DNA of 64,000 nucleotides from Amycolatopsis saalfeldensis (GTDB lineage: Bacteria > Actinomycetota > Actinomycetes > Mycobacteriales > Pseudonocardiaceae), in contig NZ_FOEF01000004.1 in NCBI RefSeq assembly GCF_900110575.1, forward strand, positions 1 through 64,000, read 5' to 3'. A program made the position numbers and the translations under genes. This document shows positions 42,270 to 53,080 of the stretch, one piece after another (within the stretch, counting starts at the first letter, position 1; every line of letters begins with the position of its first letter). The notes beneath the pieces are model-generated. The model was not told where the DNA came from and ran no database searches. It worked only from the letters and a program-made list of their open reading frames with translations.

Positions 42270-44162
42270 ATGAGCGACCAGTCCGCCGCACCGTGGACGT
42301 TGCCGCGGCAGCCGTTGTGCGTGAACCGCGTCGCCGAGATCGGCGAGACGTCGGACGCGCAGGTCCGGGCACTCGCGGACGGGCGGCCCGTGTTGCTCCA
42401 GCTCGCCGGCGCCCGCGGGATCGGGAAGACGACGCTGGCGCTTCACCTGGCCTACCGGTTCGCCAGGGATTACCCGGACGGCGGGCTTTTCCTCGACGCC
42501 CACGGTTCCGATCCCCGCGGCCTGGTCCCGGCGGCGGACCTGGCGCGCCAGCTGCTCGCCCAGCTCGGGACTCCGTCGGCGGAGATCCCCGGCGCCCCGG
42601 AGGACCGGCTCGCCGCGGCCAGGGGCGCGCTCGCCCGCAAGCGGATCCTGCTGGTGATCGACGACGTCAAGATGGTCGAGCAGCTGGACGGATTGCTGGG
42701 CGACGTCTCGCAGGCCGCGGTCGTGGTCACGAGCCGGAGCAAGCTCGACGCGCTCACCGTCCGGCATCAGTTCGCCCGGTTCGACCTGCCGGCCTTCGAC
42801 CTCGGGGCCACCGCGGAGCTGATCGAGGCGCTCGGCGGCGGCTCTCCCGAAGTGCCACCGGAGGTGATCAACGGGTTGTGGCGCAAGTGTTCCGGCCTGC
42901 CGCTGGCCCTCGCGGTCGGGGGCGGCCTGATCGTCAGCGGTGAGGACGATCCGCGCGATTTCGTCGAGTCCTTCGTGCTCGCCGATCTGGAGAGCGACGG
43001 CGACGTCTCGGTGTCCGCGGTGTTCGACGCCATCTACCTGGACCTCACCGAGGAGGAAAAGCGGGACTACCGGCTGCTGGGCCTGGCGCCGGGGCCGGAC
43101 TTCGGTTTGCCGCTGGCCGCGGCGGTGCTCGGCGGCGCGGACCGGGAGGTCCGGCGCCGGCTGGCCCGGCTGGTCCGCAAGTACCTGCTCGAGGACCGTG
43201 GCGCGGGGCGTTACCGGTTCCACCAGCTGTTCCGCGAACACGCCGAAGGACTGGCCTGGGAGAAGGCCCCGGACGAGGCTCAGGACGCGGTGGAGCGCGC
43301 CACTGTCTGGCTGGCCGGACGGGCGGTGGCACTGGATCGCGGTTACGCGGCTCGGCCCGTTCCCGTTGGTGCCGAAGCGCTTTACGCCGCGGCTGAGCCC
43401 GCGCCCGGCGGAATGGCGGCCGTGGCGGGCGAGTTCGGCGTCGAATGGGAGAGCCTCGTCGCCGGGGCGCGCGGCTGCGCCGACCTCGGCAAGCCCGAGC
43501 TGGCCGCCATCGTCCCGACGGCCCTCTATTCGTTCGCCTACCAGACCCGTCGTTCCGGCGCGTTGATCGACCTTTACCGGCGCGCGCTCGACTTCGCGGC
43601 CACCGCGCCGGTCGAATGGCAGCTCAACCGGGACCTGGCCGGCCTGCACGAGCAGCTCGGTGACGGCGAGGAGGTGCTGCGATTCGCCCGGGCCGCGGCG
43701 GATTCCGGTTACGGCCCCGGAAAAGCCAGCGCGCTCGAATGGCTGGGCCTGGGCAACGAGCAACTCTCCCGGTTCGCCGAGGCTCGCACCTGTTTACGGG
43801 AGGCGCTCGCGGCGGTGCCGCTGATGGCGGACCCGGCCCAGGAAGAACGCGCGGCGGCACTTCTGCGAATGCATTCCGGCCGGGTCGCGTTCAAGGAGGG
43901 CCTGCTCGACGAGGCCGTCCCGGAAATCACCCGGGCCGGGGAGTATTTCGCCGGCCAGGACAAGGACACGCCGAATCTCGCCCGATGCGAGAAATTGCTG
44001 GGCGATATCGACCGCGGAAAGGGCGATACGCGCGGCGCCGAGGCCCATTGGCGGACCGCGAGCGCGCTCTTTGAACGAGTCGCCATGCCCGACTCCGCCG
44101 CGGAAGTGCTCGAGGCGCTGGCGGCTCTCGCCGAAGCAGAAGGCCGGGCCTCCGGGCACTGA
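42270..44162 (+). CDS. NB-ARC (STAND) ATPase with C-terminal TPR-like repeats
   Basis: 630 residues. P-loop GARGIGKTTLALHLA at 47-61, Walker B RILLVIDDV near 125-133, a VVTSRSKLDALT sensor and GLPLALAVGGGLI (GxPLAL) make a complete NB-ARC core, followed by a winged helix (RYRFHQLFREHAEGL). Residues ~390-620 are TPR-like (LEWLGLGNEQLSRFAEARTC, LFERVAMPDSAAEVLEALAA). Unlike SARP/AfsR regulators there is no N-terminal HTH-BTAD domain, so the output is not obvious. It converges with the phase-variable gene, 4 bp between stops. Confidence 0.87.
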   Translation: MSDQSAAPWTLPRQPLCVNRVAEIGETSDAQVRALADGRPVLLQLAGARGIGKTTLALHLAYRFARDYPDGGLFLDAHGSDPRGLVPAADLARQLLAQLGTPSAEIPGAPEDRLAAARGALARKRILLVIDDVKMVEQLDGLLGDVSQAAVVVTSRSKLDALTVRHQFARFDLPAFDLGATAELIEALGGGSPEVPPEVINGLWRKCSGLPLALAVGGGLIVSGEDDPRDFVESFVLADLESDGDVSVSAVFDAIYLDLTEEEKRDYRLLGLAPGPDFGLPLAAAVLGGADREVRRRLARLVRKYLLEDRGAGRYRFHQLFREHAEGLAWEKAPDEAQDAVERATVWLAGRAVALDRGYAARPVPVGAEALYAAAEPAPGGMAAVAGEFGVEWESLVAGARGCADLGKPELAAIVPTALYSFAYQTRRSGALIDLYRRALDFAATAPVEWQLNRDLAGLHEQLGDGEEVLRFARAAADSGYGPGKASALEWLGLGNEQLSRFAEARTCLREALAAVPLMADPAQEERAAALLRMHSGRVAFKEGLLDEAVPEITRAGEYFAGQDKDTPNLARCEKLLGDIDRGKGDTRGAEAHWRTASALFERVAMPDSAAEVLEALAALAEAEGRASGH

Positions 44163-44166
44163 CCGG

Positions 44167-45917
<1,751 letters not shown>

Positions 45918-45993
45918 CGAGTAAGCCGTCCCCGGCGGGCCGCGCTTGATCATAGTCGACCGGGGCGCGGCCGGGGCCGGGCTGTGACCGGGC

Positions 45994-47370
45994 TCAGCCG
46001 CCGTGAGCCGGTGCGGCGGGCTCCACCTTCCAGATCGAGCGGTCGCTCCCGGTGTGCCCGGCCGGGTCGGTCGCGGTCACCGTGATCACGTAGTAGCCGG
46101 CGGTCGCCGGGGTCCCGGAGATCAGGCCGGCCGGGCTGATCGCCAGCCCCGGCGGGAGGCCGGCCGCGGTGAAGGTCAACGGGTCGTCCTGCGGGTCGGT
46201 GGCCGGGACCTGGACCCGCAGCGGGGTGCCGACCTGGATCAGCGACGGCAGCGGCGCGGTGACCACCGGGTCCTGCGGCACCGGTGGCACGGGCGGGACC
46301 GGGTCCGACCCGTCGACCCCGGCGGCCAGCCAGGCGGCTCGGACGGCGGACTGCTCGGTGCTGCCTTCGCCGTAGAGGTCGGCGGCCGCGCGCAGCGTCG
46401 CCTGCCGTGCGCCGGAGTAGTTGGTGTTGGACACCATGGCGGTGGTGAGCGCGCGGTACCAGATCCGGCCCGCCTTGTCGTTGCCGATGCCGGTCACCGC
46501 CGCCGCGCCGCCGCAGGCCGGGCTGTCGCCCCAGGCGGACTTCCCGCTGCCGACGGCCAGGGTGAAGAAGAACTTGTTGCCGACGCCCGAGCCGAAGTGC
46601 TCGTCGAGGTCCTTGAGGCCGGGGGACCAGCAGGACGGCGACTTGCCGTCCTTGGCCGGGTCGTCCATGTAGCGCAACGGTTTCTCGGGCACCTGGACGT
46701 CTTCGGACCCGTCGGGGATGACGTAGTCCGCCGGGTCGGCGGGGTTCTGCGCGTAGAACCTGATCAGGACGCCGAAGATGTCGCTGGTCGCCTCGTCGAG
46801 GGCGGCCGGCTCACCGCTGTTGGCCAGCTTCGCGGTCGACGCGGTGACAGCGTGGGTGAATTCGTGCCCGACGGTCTGCAGGTCCGTCGCCGGCCGGATC
46901 GTGTCGCCGAAGGCGATCTTCAGGCAGGCGCAGGCGCTGCTGAACGACGAGCCGGGAAAGGTGTCCCGGTAGAGGTAGGTGACCATCCCCTTGCCGTCGC
47001 CCCGGGCGCCCTCGCGCCCGTGCACGGTCTTGAAGTAGTCCCAGGCCTGGCCGATGCCGTAGTGCACGTCGGCGGCCGTCGTCTCCAGACCGCCGGCTTT
47101 GCCGTCGCCCCAAGAGTTTCCGGGCGAGGTGATGGGCTCGCTGGTCTCCCGGGTCGGCGTGCTGGAGGCGGGGTTCTTCGGGAAGAACCGGGTTTCGCTG
47201 TCCCCGCGCCGCCCGTCGAGGAGTTCGAACGTGCCGTCGGCCCGCCGGCTCGTGCTCAGCGGCACCGTGCCGGCGTGGTACCCGTGGCCCGTGCCGTCCA
47301 CAGTCGCCGGCGTCGCGCCCGCCACGATTCCGGCGGCCCCGGCAGCCGCGAGCAGCCTGATCCACACCAT
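45994..47370 (-). CDS. secreted M4-family (thermolysin-like) metalloprotease lacking the propeptide
   Basis: 458 residues with a signal peptide (MVWIRLLAAAGAAGIVAGAT). The catalytic sequence VGHEFTHAVT gives His169, Glu170 and His173; Glu193 in LDEATSDIFG is the third zinc ligand. The mature thermolysin-like domain starts almost directly after the signal sequence at about residue 25 (TGHGYHAGTVPLSTS); the ~200-residue FTP/PepSY propeptide that normally guides folding is absent. A C-terminal Ig-like putative domain (residues ~365-450, PLTFTAAGLPPGLAISPAGL) ends the protein. Divergent from GH127, 158 bp between starts. Confidence 0.88.
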   Translation of the reverse strand: MVWIRLLAAAGAAGIVAGATPATVDGTGHGYHAGTVPLSTSRRADGTFELLDGRRGDSETRFFPKNPASSTPTRETSEPITSPGNSWGDGKAGGLETTAADVHYGIGQAWDYFKTVHGREGARGDGKGMVTYLYRDTFPGSSFSSACACLKIAFGDTIRPATDLQTVGHEFTHAVTASTAKLANSGEPAALDEATSDIFGVLIRFYAQNPADPADYVIPDGSEDVQVPEKPLRYMDDPAKDGKSPSCWSPGLKDLDEHFGSGVGNKFFFTLAVGSGKSAWGDSPACGGAAAVTGIGNDKAGRIWYRALTTAMVSNTNYSGARQATLRAAADLYGEGSTEQSAVRAAWLAAGVDGSDPVPPVPPVPQDPVVTAPLPSLIQVGTPLRVQVPATDPQDDPLTFTAAGLPPGLAISPAGLISGTPATAGYYVITVTATDPAGHTGSDRSIWKVEPAAPAHGG

Positions 47371-47528
47371 GCCATCCCCCTGTTCCTCCCCGAACCCGGC
47401 AAATCCTGCCAGAGCGGAAACCGGGCGGGTCAGCCGCCACCGCTAAGACGAACGGCGGTTGTGCACGACCACCGGCACCGGTAATCCTGTTTTTACAACG
47501 TTGTAATGACGAGTGGAGGCCGGTACCC

Positions 47529-50393
47529 GTGCCGCTGAACCGTAGACACTTCGTCACCGGAGCCGTCGCCACTCTGCTGGCCGGAGCGACGGCCGGGCCC
47601 GCCGGGGCTGCCGCTCTCCGCCGGACGGTCGCTCCCGCTCGAGGCGGCTTGTACACGCCGAACGCCGCGCCGCTGCAACCCACCGCGTTCCTCAAGCTCC
47701 CTCCCGGCGCGGTCACCGCACGCGGCTGGCTCGCCGGGCAACTGCAACTGCAGCTCGACGGGCTCTGCGGGCACTACCCCGAGACGTCGCACTTCCTGGA
47801 CTTCGACACCAACGGCTGGGTGCACCCCGAACAGGACGGCTGGGAGGAGGTGCCGTATTGGCTGCGCGGCTACCTCGACCTCGCCGCCGTGACCGGGGAC
47901 GCCACCGCGCTGGACACGGCCCACCGGTGGGTCGACGCGGTGCTCGCCACCCAGCAGGCCGACGGCTTCTTCGGCCCGGCCGGGCTGCGCACCAGGTTCC
48001 GGGGCGGCCCGCACTTCTGGCCGTACCTGCCGATGATGCAGGCGTTGCGGTCCTGGGAGGAGTACACCGGCGATGCGCGGATCGTCCCGTTCCTGACCCG
48101 GTTCCTCCAGTACATGAACGCGCAGGGCCAGGACGCGTTCGAGGCGGATTGGCTGTACGTGCGCTGGGGTGACGGCCTGGACAGCGTGTTCTGGCTGTTC
48201 AACCGCACCGGTGACGCGTTCCTGCTCGACCTCGCCGACAAGATCCACCGTTACGGCGCGGACTGGGTCGGGAATCTGCCGAGCCTGCACAACGTCAACG
48301 TGGCCCAGGGTTTCCGTGAGCCGGCGCAGTATTCGCTGCGGTCCGGTGATCCGGCGCTGGTGCAGGCGAGTTATCAGGACTACCGCACGATCATGGGGAC
48401 GTACGGGCAGTTCGCCGGCGGCGGGTTCGCCGGGGACGAGAACGCGCGGCCGGGGTTCGGTGATCCGCGGCAGGGCTTCGAGACGTGCGGGATCGTCGAG
48501 TTCATGGCCAGCCACCAGTTGCTGACGCGGCTGACCGGCGACCCGGTGTGGGCCGACCGGTGCGAGGACCTCGCCTTCAACTCCCTGCCCGCCGCGCTCG
48601 ATCCCAGCGGGCGCGCGGTGCACTACATCACCAGTGCGAACAGCATCGACCTCGACGACGTGGTCAAGACCGAGGGGCAGTTCCAGAACGGCTTCGCGAT
48701 GCAGGCCTACCTGCCCGCCGTCGACCAGTACCGCTGCTGCCCGCACAACTACGGCATGGGCTGGCCGTACTTCACCGAGGAACTGTGGCTGGCGACCCCG
48801 GACAACGGGCTCGCGGCCGCGATGTACGCGGCCAGCAGCGTCACGGCGAAGGTCGCCGACGGCGCTTCGGTGACCATCACCGAGGACACGGCTTATCCGT
48901 TCTCGGAGCAGATCACTCTCACCGTCCGGACGCCGAGGGACCTGGCTTTCCCGCTGTACCTGCGGATTCCGGCCTGGTGCGCGACACCGCAGGTCACCGT
49001 GGCGGGCGCGCCGGTCACGGTGCCGGCCGGGCCCGCGTTCGCGAAAGTCGACCGGACCTGGCGTAACGGCGATGTCGTGAAGGTGACCTTGCCGCAGCGG
49101 ACTTCCGTGCGGACGTGGAGCGCGAACCACGATTCCCTCTCGGTCGATCACGGCCCGCTGACGTACTCGCTGGACATCGGGGAGCGGTACGAATCGCTCG
49201 GCGGGAGCGCGCAGTTCCCGGAGTACGCGGTGCACGCGACCACGCCGTGGAACTACGGGCTGGCCGTCGACCCGGGGACCGCCGCCTCGGCGATGACGTT
49301 CGCGGCGTCGGGCGGTCCTTTGCCCGCCAACCCGTTCACCCCGGACGCCGTGCCGGTGAAGATCACCGCGCCCGCGCGGAGGATCGCCGAATGGACCGCG
49401 GACGACCAGAACGTCGTGACCACGCTGCAGGCGTCGCCGGCGCTCAGCGTGGCGGACGTCGAGCCGGTCACGCTGATCCCGATGGGCGCGGCCCGGCTGC
49501 GGATCACGTCGTTCCCGACCGCCTCGCCGGACGGGCACCCCTGGTCGCCGGGTGGCGAGGGGGCGGTGTTCCGGATCGTGAACCGCAATTCCGGCAAGGT
49601 GCTGGGCGTGGATCGGATGTCCACTGCGGACAGTGCGCGGGTGGTGCAGTTCGCGGACAACGGGACCGCCGACCACCTCTGGCACCTGGTCGCGAACGGC
49701 GACGGCTGGTACCGGATCCGCAACGCCAACTCGGCCAAGGTGCTCGGCGTGGACCAGATGTCCACTTCGGACAGCGCGCAGGTCGTCCAGTTCGCCGACA
49801 ACGGCACCGCCGACCACCTCTGGCAGCTGATCGACAACGGCGACGGCTGGTGGCGGCTGAAGAACCGCAATTCCGGCAAGGTGCTGGGCGTGGCTCAGAT
49901 GTCCACTGCGGACAGTGCGCAGGTCGTCCAGTTCGCGGACACCGGCACCGCCGACCACCTCTGGCAGCTGGTGGCGGACGGCCGGGTGCGGATCGAGAAC
50001 CGGAACTCGGCGAAGGTGCTGGGCGTCGATCAGATGTCGACGGCCGACAGCGCCCGTGTCGTCCAGTTCGCCGACAGCGGCACGGCGGACCACCTGTGGG
50101 GCTTCGAACCCACGGCGGACGGCTGGCTGCTGATCCGCAACGTCAACTCGGGCAAGGTGCTGGGCGTGGATCAGATGTCCACGGCGGACAGTGCGCAGGT
50201 GGTCCAGTTCTCCGACAACGGAACGGCCGATCACCAGTGGCGCCTGCTCGACGACGGCAGCGGCTGGTTCCGGATCGTGAACCGCAACTCGGGCAAGGTG
50301 CTCGGCGTCGACCGGATGTCCACGGCGGACAGTGCGCAGGTGGTCCAGTTCGCCGACAGCGGCACGGCGGACCACCTGTGGCGGCTGCGCTAG
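47529..50393 (+). CDS. secreted GH127 beta-L-arabinofuranosidase with six ricin-like repeats
   Basis: 954 residues. Tat-type signal MPLNRRHFVTGAVATLL (twin Arg). The GH127 (alpha/alpha)6 domain carries the catalytic Glu318 and Cys320 (FETCG) and the Cys403-Cys404 pair (YRCCPHN), corresponding to the zinc-cysteine site of known beta-L-arabinofuranosidases. Residues ~680-954 are six repeats of about 46 residues with N-x-NSGKVLGVDxMSTADSA and VQFADxGTADHLW, i.e. two beta-trefoil lectin domains in tandem. It should release terminal beta-L-arabinofuranose from plant-type glycans outside the cell. Next gene: sulfatase, 62 bp later. Confidence 0.92.
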   Translation: MPLNRRHFVTGAVATLLAGATAGPAGAAALRRTVAPARGGLYTPNAAPLQPTAFLKLPPGAVTARGWLAGQLQLQLDGLCGHYPETSHFLDFDTNGWVHPEQDGWEEVPYWLRGYLDLAAVTGDATALDTAHRWVDAVLATQQADGFFGPAGLRTRFRGGPHFWPYLPMMQALRSWEEYTGDARIVPFLTRFLQYMNAQGQDAFEADWLYVRWGDGLDSVFWLFNRTGDAFLLDLADKIHRYGADWVGNLPSLHNVNVAQGFREPAQYSLRSGDPALVQASYQDYRTIMGTYGQFAGGGFAGDENARPGFGDPRQGFETCGIVEFMASHQLLTRLTGDPVWADRCEDLAFNSLPAALDPSGRAVHYITSANSIDLDDVVKTEGQFQNGFAMQAYLPAVDQYRCCPHNYGMGWPYFTEELWLATPDNGLAAAMYAASSVTAKVADGASVTITEDTAYPFSEQITLTVRTPRDLAFPLYLRIPAWCATPQVTVAGAPVTVPAGPAFAKVDRTWRNGDVVKVTLPQRTSVRTWSANHDSLSVDHGPLTYSLDIGERYESLGGSAQFPEYAVHATTPWNYGLAVDPGTAASAMTFAASGGPLPANPFTPDAVPVKITAPARRIAEWTADDQNVVTTLQASPALSVADVEPVTLIPMGAARLRITSFPTASPDGHPWSPGGEGAVFRIVNRNSGKVLGVDRMSTADSARVVQFADNGTADHLWHLVANGDGWYRIRNANSAKVLGVDQMSTSDSAQVVQFADNGTADHLWQLIDNGDGWWRLKNRNSGKVLGVAQMSTADSAQVVQFADTGTADHLWQLVADGRVRIENRNSAKVLGVDQMSTADSARVVQFADSGTADHLWGFEPTADGWLLIRNVNSGKVLGVDQMSTADSAQVVQFSDNGTADHQWRLLDDGSGWFRIVNRNSGKVLGVDRMSTADSAQVVQFADSGTADHLWRLR
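49567..50390 (+). repeat. six near-identical ~138-bp direct repeats encoding ricin-like units
   Basis: Each unit encodes one trefoil lobe with the shared core VVQFADxGTADHLW and is highly similar at DNA level, especially the blocks around GTGCTGGGCGTGGATC and the following GACAGTGCG. Units 1 and 6 are closest. Such repeats can recombine and change copy number in steps of one lobe, in frame. Confidence 0.8.
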
Positions 50394-50455
50394 TCTTTAC
50401 CGAGCCCGAACACAACGCTGACCGGGCTCTGTGGTGCCGCCGTTAGCTTGTCGGC

Positions 50456-51913
50456 ATGGCATTTCGCGCCCGTCTCCTCCTGACCGCGGTACTGGCTGTG
50501 GCAGTGGCTTCGACCGCCGCTTGCACGACTGACGGCTCGGCGTCCGCCGCGGCCGGAACCGCGGGCAGCAAGCCGAACCTCGTCCTCGTGCTCACCGACG
50601 ACCTGTCGATGAACCTGCTGCCGTACCTGCCGCACGTGCAGGAGCTGGCGAAGACCGGCACCTCCTTCAGCAACTACACGGTCACCGATTCGCTGTGCTG
50701 CCCGTCGCGGTCGTCGCTGTTCACCGGCATGCTGCCGCACGACACCGGGGTGTTCACCAATAGCGGCGCCGATGGTGGCTACGCCGCGTTCCACGGCAAG
50801 GGTGACGACAAGTCGACCTACGCGACCTCGTTGCAGCAGGCCGGATACCGCACGGCGATGATGGGCAAGTACCTCAACGGCTACGACCCCAAGTCCGACG
50901 GGGTGCCGCCGGGCTGGAGCGAATGGGACGTCGCGGGCAACGGCTACGGCGAGTTCAACTACGACCTCAACGAGAACGGCACGGTCAAGCACTACGGCAA
51001 AACGCCCAGCGACTACCTGGTCGACGTGATGGCCGGCAAGGCCGCGCAGTTCGTGACCAGCTCGGCGAGCGCGCACACGCCGTTCGCGATCGAGCTGGCC
51101 ACCTTCGCGCCGCACGCCCCGTACACCCCGGCGCCGCGCGACGCCGGTGCCTTCCCCGGCCTGACCGCGCCGCGCGGGCCCGCGTTCGACACCCTGCCGT
51201 CCTCGCCGCCGCCGTGGCTCGCGTCCCGCACTCCGTTGACGGACAAGGAAAAGGCGAACATCGACAAAGCGTTCCGCAAGCGCGCGCAGGCCGTGCAGTC
51301 GGTGGACAAGATGATCGGCACCGTGGAAGCCGCGCTGGACCAGGCCGGCGTGCGCGGGTCCACGGACCTCGTGTTCACCTCGGACAACGGCTACCACATG
51401 GGCGAGTACCGGCTCACCCCCGGCAAGCAGACCGCGTTCGACACCGATGTGCACGTGCCGCTGGTGGTCAGCGGGCCCGGGGTCAAGGCCGGCGCGACGG
51501 TGGCCCAGCCGGTGGAGAACATCGACCTGCGGCCGACCTTCGAGGCGCTGGCCGGCGCCGGGACGCCCGCGCAGGTGGACGGGGAGAGCCTGGTGCCGCT
51601 GCTGAACGGGGCCGCCCCGCCGGCGTGGCGCACGGTCGGGCTGGTCGAGCACCACGGCCCGGACTTCGACGCGGCCGACCCGGACAAGCCGGGGAAGAAC
51701 AGCGGCAACCCGACCACCTACGAGGCGATCCGCAGCACCACCTACACCTACGTCGAGTACACCGACGGCACCAAGGAGTACTACGACCGCGGCAAGGACC
51801 CGCAGGAGCTGCACAACACCGTGGCCCAGCTGGCACCGGACACCGCGAAACACCTGCACGAAACGTTGCAGGCCATGATCTCCTGCCACGGGGCGGCCGC
51901 CTGCCGGCACTGA
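50456..51913 (+). CDS. sulfatase lipoprotein
   Basis: 485 residues with a lipoprotein signal ending STAAC (Cys23). Asp48-Asp49 of VLTDDLS and the CxPSR motif Cys81-Cys82-Pro83-Ser84-Arg85 (SLCCPSRSS) mark a type I sulfatase whose Cys81 would become formylglycine. TSDNGYHMGEYRLTPGKQT gives the downstream metal/substrate residues. The organisation and length resemble N-acetylglucosamine-6-sulfatase-type enzymes. It needs a formylglycine-generating enzyme encoded elsewhere. Together with the preceding GH127 it suggests uptake or degradation of a sulfated, arabinose-containing polymer. Confidence 0.9.
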   Translation: MAFRARLLLTAVLAVAVASTAACTTDGSASAAAGTAGSKPNLVLVLTDDLSMNLLPYLPHVQELAKTGTSFSNYTVTDSLCCPSRSSLFTGMLPHDTGVFTNSGADGGYAAFHGKGDDKSTYATSLQQAGYRTAMMGKYLNGYDPKSDGVPPGWSEWDVAGNGYGEFNYDLNENGTVKHYGKTPSDYLVDVMAGKAAQFVTSSASAHTPFAIELATFAPHAPYTPAPRDAGAFPGLTAPRGPAFDTLPSSPPPWLASRTPLTDKEKANIDKAFRKRAQAVQSVDKMIGTVEAALDQAGVRGSTDLVFTSDNGYHMGEYRLTPGKQTAFDTDVHVPLVVSGPGVKAGATVAQPVENIDLRPTFEALAGAGTPAQVDGESLVPLLNGAAPPAWRTVGLVEHHGPDFDAADPDKPGKNSGNPTTYEAIRSTTYTYVEYTDGTKEYYDRGKDPQELHNTVAQLAPDTAKHLHETLQAMISCHGAAACRH

Positions 51914-51932
51914 AGCCGGCGGGCCGGCCTCA
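51910..51932. terminator. hairpin between convergent sulfatase and MDR genes
   Basis: CTGA-A-GCCGGC-GG-GCCGGC-C-TCAG folds into a stem with one mismatch and a short loop, lying between the two stops. It would serve both genes. Confidence 0.6.
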
Positions 51933-52970
51933 GCCGAGGGTCAGCACGATCTTGCCCCGGAGGTGGCCCCGGGCCGCTCGCTCGTGGGCCGCCCGGGCGT
52001 CCTCGAGCGGGAAGGCGCTGTCGATCGCCACGCGGATCGTGCCGTCCGCCAGCAGACGCCCGAGTTCGGTGAGCTGGGCGCCGCTCGAGCGGACCTGGGC
52101 GGCGGTGACCGTGACCCCCAGCCTCGCGTTCTCCTCGTCGTCGAACTCGCCGAAGTACACGGGGTAAAGGGAGCCGCCGCGTTTGACCGCACGCAGGAAG
52201 CGCCGGCTGCCGGGGCCGCCAACGGTGTCCAGGACCAGGTCCAGATCACGCACGACCTCTTCGGGCCGATCCTTGGTGTAGTCGATGAATTCGTCGGCGC
52301 CGAGTTCGCGCAGGAAGCCCTCGTGGGCGCCGGAGGCCACGGCGATCACCCGGGCGCCCTGCCACTTGGCCAGCTGCAGGGCGAGGTGCCCGACGCCGCC
52401 GGCCGCGCCGTTGACCAGGACCGTCGTCCCGCTGCCGAGGGCCATCGGGCGGTGCTGGGCCGCCTGGAACGGTGACGGGTGGTCGTGCCCGAGGTCGATC
52501 AGGAACTGCCACGCGGTCAGCCCCGACATGGCCAGCGCGGCGGCGTGCGCGTGGTCGACGGCAGCCGGTTTGCGGGCGAGGTCGGACGCGGGCGCGGTGA
52601 CGTATTCGGCGTACGCGCCGGCCTGCAGGGCGGTGGGGAAGCGCAGCAGGCCGAACACCTCGTCTCCGGCCGTGAAGCCGTCGACCCCGTCGACCCCGTC
52701 GACCCCGTCGACCCCGTCGACACTGGCTTCGACGACGCCGGAGACGTCGGTCCCCGGGATCAGGGGGAGGGCCATCGGGGGCTTCAGCTCGGCGGGCACC
52801 TCGGGCATGCCCTCGCGGGCGTACCAGTCCGGCGGGTTGAGGCCGATCGCGTGCACGCGGACGAGCACCTCACCCGGCCCCGGCGCGGGCACCGGCACCT
52901 CCTCGTGACGCAGCACTTCGGGGCCGCCGAACTCGTGCAGCCGGATCGCCTTCATGGTCTGTGTCGCCAC
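51930..52970 (-). CDS. MDR-family NADP-dependent oxidoreductase with a Gly-Val-Asp repeat
   Basis: 346 residues from GTG 52970, five bases after AGGAGAG; the ATG at 52955 is the alternative. GLNPPDWYAREGMPE, PLIPGTDVSGVVEASVDG and VNGAAGGVGHLALQLAKWQG are standard zinc-free MDR motifs. Between the catalytic domain strands lies GVDGVDGVDGVDG, coded by near-perfect 9-bp repeats and absent from the family consensus. It is divergent from the TetR gene, which probably represses it through the twin operator at 53028-53061. Confidence 0.87.
   Translation of the reverse strand: MATQTMKAIRLHEFGGPEVLRHEEVPVPAPGPGEVLVRVHAIGLNPPDWYAREGMPEVPAELKPPMALPLIPGTDVSGVVEASVDGVDGVDGVDGVDGFTAGDEVFGLLRFPTALQAGAYAEYVTAPASDLARKPAAVDHAHAAALAMSGLTAWQFLIDLGHDHPSPFQAAQHRPMALGSGTTVLVNGAAGGVGHLALQLAKWQGARVIAVASGAHEGFLRELGADEFIDYTKDRPEEVVRDLDLVLDTVGGPGSRRFLRAVKRGGSLYPVYFGEFDDEENARLGVTVTAAQVRSSGAQLTELGRLLADGTIRVAIDSAFPLEDARAAHERAARGHLRGKIVLTLG
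52681..52722. repeat. 9-bp in-frame tandem repeat
   Basis: TCGACCCCG occurs four times in succession, followed by a degenerate fifth TCGACACTG. On the coding (minus) strand it encodes a Gly-Val-Asp repeat in the MDR protein. Since 9 is a multiple of 3, gain or loss alters only loop length. Confidence 0.9.
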
Positions 52971-53027
52971 GATTCTCTCCTGCGTCTCTCGCGGGGTAAC
53001 CTAACTGAACCAGAGATCCGTTTTTCC

Positions 53028-53061
53028 GGATCACTGATCCGATAATACGGGTCAGTGATCC
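53028..53061. promoter_or_regulatory. two 13-bp TetR-type operators 21 bp apart
   Basis: GGATCA-C-TGATCC (53028-53040, perfect) and GGGTCA-G-TGATCC (53049-53061, one mismatch) share the pattern GGRTCANTGATCC and start exactly 21 bp apart, two helical turns. They lie in the 110-bp divergent region between the MDR and TetR starts. Confidence 0.75.
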
Positions 53062-53080
53062 GTTTGTCCCAGGAGGGCCG

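Noticed and set aside
40803..43763. 986-codon minus-strand open frame
   Set aside because: It runs antisense to the glycosyltransferase and NB-ARC genes; only its last ~40 codons show a recognisable (PucR-like) segment.
47493..50375. 960-codon minus-strand open frame
   Set aside because: It is the antisense image of GH127 and its repeats, with repetitive residues and no family resemblance.
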